Shown here piece after piece: positions 50,117 through 54,118 of a stretch of DNA of 54,118 nt. The first letter of the stretch is position 1. The number at the start of each line of letters is the position of its first letter. The notes beneath the pieces are model-generated. The model searched no databases and was not told the DNA's origin. It saw only the letters and a list, made by a program, of their open reading frames with translations. The position numbers and the translations under genes were made by a program. Source of the stretch: an uncultured Prevotellaceae bacterium (GTDB lineage: Bacteria > Bacteroidota > Bacteroidia > Bacteroidales > Bacteroidaceae). The stretch is taken from contig ONLU01000013.1 of assembly GCA_900318795.1 (NCBI GenBank), positions 1 to 54,118 of the forward strand. Direction: 5' to 3'.

Positions 50117-50458
50117 ATGAGTGATTTCAAGTTTCAAGTCATCAATCCCCTGCTCCACAGCGAGCTGCGATTGAAAATCATGGTTGCTCTCGACTCGCTG
50201 GAGAGTGCCGACTTTATGTATCTCTGTCAGATTACCGACTCTACGCGCGGCAACGTGAGTACACAGATTACCACACTGAAGGATGCTGGCTACATCGAGG
50301 TGTCGAAGTCGGGCATTGGCCGTTTCTCGCGTACCACCTGCAGCATCACCCATCGAGGTCGCGAAGCCCTGCGTGCCTACGAGGAAGGCCTGCGCCGTCT
50401 GTTCAGCGAACGAGTGCCTGACGAAGTGGAGGTAGTAGAGAAAAAGAAGGAAGTATAA
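50117..50458 (+). CDS. Winged-helix transcriptional regulator
   Basis: A 113-aa DNA-binding protein of the short MarR/ArsR-like winged-helix type (HTH_34-like). Helices HSELRLKIMVALDSLESADF and MYLCQITDSTRGNVSTQITT (recognition helix) lead to LKDAGYIEVSK and the wing RFSRTTCSITHRGREALRAY. There is no ligand domain or cysteine sensor. It is co-transcribed with the six-helix membrane protein just upstream. The C-terminus is acidic then Lys-rich. Confidence 0.85.
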   Translation: MSDFKFQVINPLLHSELRLKIMVALDSLESADFMYLCQITDSTRGNVSTQITTLKDAGYIEVSKSGIGRFSRTTCSITHRGREALRAYEEGLRRLFSERVPDEVEVVEKKKEV

Positions 50459-50510
50459 CCCTATTGAGTCTGCTTTCTAAAGTGAACTCAATCATAAAAA
50501 CTAAAGAACT

Positions 50511-50951
50511 ATGAATATGATAAAAAGAACAAACAACTATCTGGCGAGTGTAGCCATGATGCTGCTCCTTGCCGTGCTCAGTCCCATTGGGGTCTGGGCA
50601 GACAATGCGAAGATCATCGTATGGCTCAACGACGGCAGCAAAAGTGAAGTGCTCTTTGCCGACATGCCTGAACTGACCTATGCAGACGGTTATGTGTCTA
50701 TTAGTTCCAACAGTCCCTCGACGACGCTCTCGTGGCCCATCGAGAATCTGCAGAAATTGACCTTTGAGAACACCAGCACCGCTATCCGTGACGTGAAGAC
50801 TGCAGGCCTCGACCTGCTTTCCGAGAAGTTCGATGCCTACGACCTCAGCGGCAAAATGGTGAAGAAACAGATCAAGTCGCTCTCTGAACTCCCCAAAGGA
50901 GTGTATATCGTGAAAGACGGAGATGTAACCATTAAAGTTGTACGCAAATGA
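50511..50951 (+). CDS. Small exported protein with type IX secretion-like tail
   Basis: A 146-aa protein with a signal peptide (about 1-30, LASVAMMLLLAVLSPIGVWA). The middle part KIIVWLNDGSKSEVLFADMP and SWPIENLQKLTFEN is typical of small Prevotella exported proteins. The C-terminus, AYDLSGKMVKKQ, ELPKGVYIVKDG and TIKVVRK, matches the type A sorting domain that directs proteins to the type IX secretion system (T9SS). If so, it would cross the outer membrane and be released or attached to the surface. Its stop overlaps the next start (ATGA, 50948-50951). Confidence 0.75.
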   Translation: MNMIKRTNNYLASVAMMLLLAVLSPIGVWADNAKIIVWLNDGSKSEVLFADMPELTYADGYVSISSNSPSTTLSWPIENLQKLTFENTSTAIRDVKTAGLDLLSEKFDAYDLSGKMVKKQIKSLSELPKGVYIVKDGDVTIKVVRK

Positions 50952-53893
50952 AGAAGCTATTACTTTTCACATGGATGATGATGCTCAGCATCGCGGCTAT
51001 GGCTCAGACGATTATCGTGGTCGATAAAGACGGGAATCGTGTTCCCTACGATCCGTCCAAGATTATCAGCGTGGAGTTCCAGAACACACCTCCGGGCTTC
51101 TCCATCAATATGGATGGCATGTCTATTCCTTATACCTTCGAAGTGGTGAAGAGCATTCAGGGCAATCCCAACTTCGTGTTTGTCGATCCTGAGACCGTCA
51201 AAGTAAATGGCGAAGGCGAAGACCTTGCCGTACATGTAAAGGCCGACGTGGAATTCGATGCGACGACCTCAGACTCATGGATTACCTTCGACACGGAGGC
51301 CAAGGACGGCATGTGCTATGTAAAGGTAGCCATGAACCCCAGTGTAGATGAGCGTTCGGCTACTGTGGTTCTGAAATCGAAGGACGGCACCCTCACCAGC
51401 ACGCTGAATGTCGTGCAGGCCGGTAAGGAAGACTCTCGCTATATCGACATTGACTGGGAGAAGGATCGTCTTGACAGTTTCGACGCTGAAACGGGCGAGG
51501 CTGTGATTACCTTTGCCAACGCTTTGCCCATCATGGGTGAATACGACGTGGTGTTGCTGCCCACAGAGGGCGGTGGCCTGGCCATCCGCGTCATCAACGA
51601 AGTGGCGAAGACCGAAGGCAAGACCGTCACCCTGAAGACCGAAAAGGGCGACATGGGCAACCTGTTCCGCGACGAGAAGTTCACCCTCGACTTCGACATG
51701 ACTGGCAATGAATCGACCAGTGCCAAAGCACGTGCCGCAGCCGCTGACGGTGGCATCCCCGTTTACTACCCCGTGTCGGTTGAGGAGTTCGACGGCGAGA
51801 AGTTTGTGGAAATCTACAATGCAGAGAAGCCAAAGAACCGCGCCACCAGAGCTCCAAATGACGATGATAATTGGTACGAGTATAGTGCCACAGGAGCAGA
51901 TCTTTACAAGGATGCCAACGTGCATCTGAAATGGAAACATCACCTCATTAGGTTCAATCTTCGTGGCAAGACCACCTTGGAGTTTAAAAAAAGCCCGTGG
52001 TGGAAGGTGTGGAAGGGCGAAATCGTTGAGCATAGCCTGACATCGGAAGGCACAATCTACAACGAAATGGAGTTGGAATGCCACAACTTTGTGTGTGAAG
52101 ATCATACGACATCGTTGGGTCAACATTTAAAGGATGTAGCTATCTGGCGCGATTTCAATTTCAAGATTGGTGAGAAGAAGATTCCGTTGAGGATGAGAAT
52201 GATGGTTGATATTGATTGTAAACACCGTTCCAGGTCCAACGGCATCGTTGACATGACAGCAGGTGTGACGGCCCTCAGCACAGTGAAGTACGGCTACATA
52301 TACAAAGGGGATAATCTTGATGAGTCTGGGTTTATTTATGAGTGCAAGACCGTGTACGACAATTTGACTGAGCCGAGCCTGCAGGTGGCAGACATCAATG
52401 CCGATCAGTATATGGAGGTGGAAGCGAGCAGCTATCCTTATTACCGTTATACTTTTTATGATGGAGATAGAGAGTTCCAGTTACAGCCAAAGCAGGTAAT
52501 CAACGTTGAGGGTTACGGAAGGAAGGTGGACAACAAGTATTCTGCAATGAATCTTGAAGCCACTACTGAGAGTAAGGCTTTTTTCTGGTTGGATGTAAAT
52601 CATAAGAGATATGAGATTGATAAAAGTATTCCAGACAGTGAGAGAAAATTCTCGATGCCAGCTGCTTTGAGGCCTTCCCTTAATAATTATAATGTACGAG
52701 ATGTGATTGAGGGTGACGTGCGTGAATTGGAATTCAATGTTTTAGATTGGGACTGGATTGGGAACTATAATCCTTCCAAAGGTGCGATGCTCGTGAAACT
52801 AACCTGCAAGAATGGTCTATTCGTAGATATGAATAATGCCGACGGCTCGTCAGCAAACAATGCCGTTGAGACCTATCAGTATATTGACAAGAATGGATGT
52901 GTTAAGTGCAAATTTAAACAGATAAGTAAAGAGGAACAAGGCGAAGTGATAGCAGAATTGATAGGGGGCAACCCGAATATGGAACCTATTGTAGAAAAAT
53001 TTATGCTCGATTTACACAAATACGAGATTCAATGCCTAACACCCGAAGTAGAGATAGAGAAAGGTCAGACCGCCACCATTGAATACCAGATTAATCACTA
53101 TTGGAATGGTGAACTTATTAATAATAACATTATGCCTCATGTTGAATTCATTGCAGAAGGTGGAACGGTATCTCCCCTGGAGATCACAGAAGAGGACGTT
53201 AGGGCTGCCGAAGGGAAACTGACCGTCACCTTCACTCCAGACGAGAATGCAACCGAGGGTAAAGTGGGCGCCCAGCCTACTTTGGAATTCAACCAGATGA
53301 AGTGGTTAGGAGCCTCCATCGCCCATATCACCATCAAAGGTGGCGGCGGAGGCGGTGAAGGCCCCGGCGGTGGAGAAGGTGAAATCAAGGACGAAGACCT
53401 CAAGAAAGCCGACAAACTGGATGACAATACTTACGTGGTGGACGAGAAGAAAGTAACCATCGGTAGTAATGAAGAGGACTATGTCTACTATTACTACAAA
53501 ACGGATCCCGAGTCCGACAAGTCTGTCGTCTGCATTGAGTTCTGCAAGGAACATCCTGTCTATTACACCGTAGGTGGAGGTGTTGTCCACGTCACGCCGG
53601 ATATGATAGACAAGGAAGTCGATATGCTCAAGGTACAGCCTGACGGAATGGCCTGGATGAACCTGTTTACGCTGAAGGACATCAATCAGGGCTACAATTC
53701 CGAGACGAATCCTGAGACCAGCGTCTCTGCAGGCAGCACCGAAGGCAACGCCAAGTTGGAGAAGGCTGTATGCAAGGTCAGCAAGGACAAAGACGGCGGA
53801 TATACCGCTCTGATATACTTCAAGACCAAGGATGGTATGGAGGCCTATGCCAAGATGAAGGCCAAAGTCGTAGCACCGTGGGCTACTAATTAA
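50948..53893 (+). CDS. Large exported BACON-like surface protein
   Basis: A 981-aa protein with a signal peptide (MKKLLLFTWMMMLSIAAMAQ). A segment KIISVEFQN follows, then a BACON-like or Ig-like domain about 75-160 (TSDSWITFDTEAKDGMCYVK, ERSATVVLKSKDGTLTSTLN). Long beta-rich regions without recognised catalytic sites come next, including an Ig-like part at about 690-790. A Gly-rich hinge (KGGGGGGEGPGGGEGE, about 798-814) precedes a last domain of about 165 residues. No sorting tail or LPxTG is present. It is translationally coupled to the small T9SS-type protein, suggesting a secreted pair. A terminator lies at 53950-53986. Confidence 0.75.
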   Translation: MKKLLLFTWMMMLSIAAMAQTIIVVDKDGNRVPYDPSKIISVEFQNTPPGFSINMDGMSIPYTFEVVKSIQGNPNFVFVDPETVKVNGEGEDLAVHVKADVEFDATTSDSWITFDTEAKDGMCYVKVAMNPSVDERSATVVLKSKDGTLTSTLNVVQAGKEDSRYIDIDWEKDRLDSFDAETGEAVITFANALPIMGEYDVVLLPTEGGGLAIRVINEVAKTEGKTVTLKTEKGDMGNLFRDEKFTLDFDMTGNESTSAKARAAAADGGIPVYYPVSVEEFDGEKFVEIYNAEKPKNRATRAPNDDDNWYEYSATGADLYKDANVHLKWKHHLIRFNLRGKTTLEFKKSPWWKVWKGEIVEHSLTSEGTIYNEMELECHNFVCEDHTTSLGQHLKDVAIWRDFNFKIGEKKIPLRMRMMVDIDCKHRSRSNGIVDMTAGVTALSTVKYGYIYKGDNLDESGFIYECKTVYDNLTEPSLQVADINADQYMEVEASSYPYYRYTFYDGDREFQLQPKQVINVEGYGRKVDNKYSAMNLEATTESKAFFWLDVNHKRYEIDKSIPDSERKFSMPAALRPSLNNYNVRDVIEGDVRELEFNVLDWDWIGNYNPSKGAMLVKLTCKNGLFVDMNNADGSSANNAVETYQYIDKNGCVKCKFKQISKEEQGEVIAELIGGNPNMEPIVEKFMLDLHKYEIQCLTPEVEIEKGQTATIEYQINHYWNGELINNNIMPHVEFIAEGGTVSPLEITEEDVRAAEGKLTVTFTPDENATEGKVGAQPTLEFNQMKWLGASIAHITIKGGGGGGEGPGGGEGEIKDEDLKKADKLDDNTYVVDEKKVTIGSNEEDYVYYYYKTDPESDKSVVCIEFCKEHPVYYTVGGGVVHVTPDMIDKEVDMLKVQPDGMAWMNLFTLKDINQGYNSETNPETSVSAGSTEGNAKLEKAVCKVSKDKDGGYTALIYFKTKDGMEAYAKMKAKVVAPWATN

Positions 53894-54022
53894 GGTCACA
53901 GAGTGACAGGCACGGTGTGAGGTAAAGTGAAGACCTCTACGCCAAAACTAAAGGAATCGCTATCATCCGCTGATAGCGATTCCTTTTGCAAAGCACTATG
54001 GTGCCTGTCTCGCTGTGACCTT
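53892..54022. repeat. Long interrupted inverted repeat around the terminator
   Basis: AAGGTCACAG (53892-53901) and GACAGGCAC (53905-53913) pair with GTGCCTGTC (54001-54009) and CTGTGACCTT (54013-54022). The left arm begins in the stop codon of the preceding gene. Confidence 0.7.
53950..53986 (+). terminator. Strong terminator hairpin
   Basis: AAAGGAATCGCTATCA (53950-53965) pairs perfectly over 16 bp with TGATAGCGATTCCTTT (53971-53986), with a 5-nt loop. Confidence 0.85.
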
Positions 54023-54118
54023 ACCCAAGTCTTACCCAAGTACTTCCCAAGTAGTAGCCAAGTCCTAAGGTGCTCCTTGGACTTGGGTAGGACTTGGGTA
54101 GGGCTTGGGAACTTGCCT
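54019..54118. repeat. Inverted array of 11-bp CCAAGT units
   Basis: CCAAGT occurs at 54025, 54036, 54047 and 54058 (period exactly 11 bp). The reverse unit (A/G)CTTGG occurs at 54081, 54092 and 54103 with the same period, mirrored around about 54072. The array runs to the window edge and may continue beyond it. Confidence 0.85.

Noticed and set aside
54019-54118. CRISPR array
   Set aside because: Units are only 11 bp apart with no spacers of 25-40 bp, orientation inverts at the centre, and no cas gene is present.

Overview
The window is a stretch of a Bacteroidales chromosome, most likely from Prevotella or a close relative. The evidence is promoters of the Bacteroidota type (TTTG, 19-21 bp, TAnnTTTG), an RprX/RprY two-component pair, a TamL-like lipoprotein, DUF1573, DUF3078, DUF3943 and WG-repeat proteins, a protein with a type IX secretion tail, and a Fur-like/purA/hisS gene order. 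No rRNA, tRNA or CRISPR array was seen; the one stable RNA gene is rnpB (minus strand, about 25530-25900).

Positions 1 to about 7860 are visibly more A+T rich and form an accessory island. The left edge holds a deleted ATPase pseudogene. A strong promoter near 408-438 then drives a leader of about 250 nt that folds on paper into nested helices, two inner hairpins and a crossing helix (a pseudoknot). Downstream is a tight, partly overlapping plus-strand operon: an LRR plus WG-like protein, a second WG-like protein, a DUF2971 protein, a 62-aa Cys-rich protein, an unlisted 50-aa peptide gene (3099-3251), a protein resembling lasso-peptide B2 transglutaminase-like proteases, a short asparagine-synthetase-like enzyme resembling lasso cyclases, an ATP-grasp ligase resembling the R2K/DUF4343 group, and a 73-aa protein. 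I read this as a lasso-related but non-canonical RiPP (ribosomally made, modified peptide) locus. It has no recognisable separate B1/RRE protein and no exporter, and the candidate precursor does not fit the usual lasso core. Two small proteins and decayed PD-(D/E)XK nuclease genes close the island.

From about 7975 onward the sequence is ordinary, more G+C rich backbone. Minus-strand genes are a WG/TPR protein, a Fib_succ_major-type protein and a WalJ-like metallo-hydrolase. TamL diverges from a SpoU-type RNA methyltransferase. Then follow a beta-helix lipoprotein, a reverse rubrerythrin, a Fur-like/purA/hisS/acetylesterase operon, an AraC-type/M49 peptidase/AlkD-like operon, and rnpB with YihY. 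rnpB is preceded by a 69-bp tandem duplication that repeats its whole promoter. Next come a DUF3943 protein, carB with a strong terminator, an ATP-grasp-like protein, DUF1573, DUF3078, yidC with a DUF1846 gene, rprXY, a lone TonB-dependent receptor, a phosphohexomutase, a TPR protein with a histidine-kinase-like protein that lacks the phosphoacceptor His, a beta-barrel protein, a membrane protein with a winged-helix regulator, and a pair of exported proteins. The right end carries a terminator nested in an inverted repeat and an inverted array of 11-bp units.

Starts were moved inward wherever an upstream extension ran through a promoter, an RNA gene or the structured leader.
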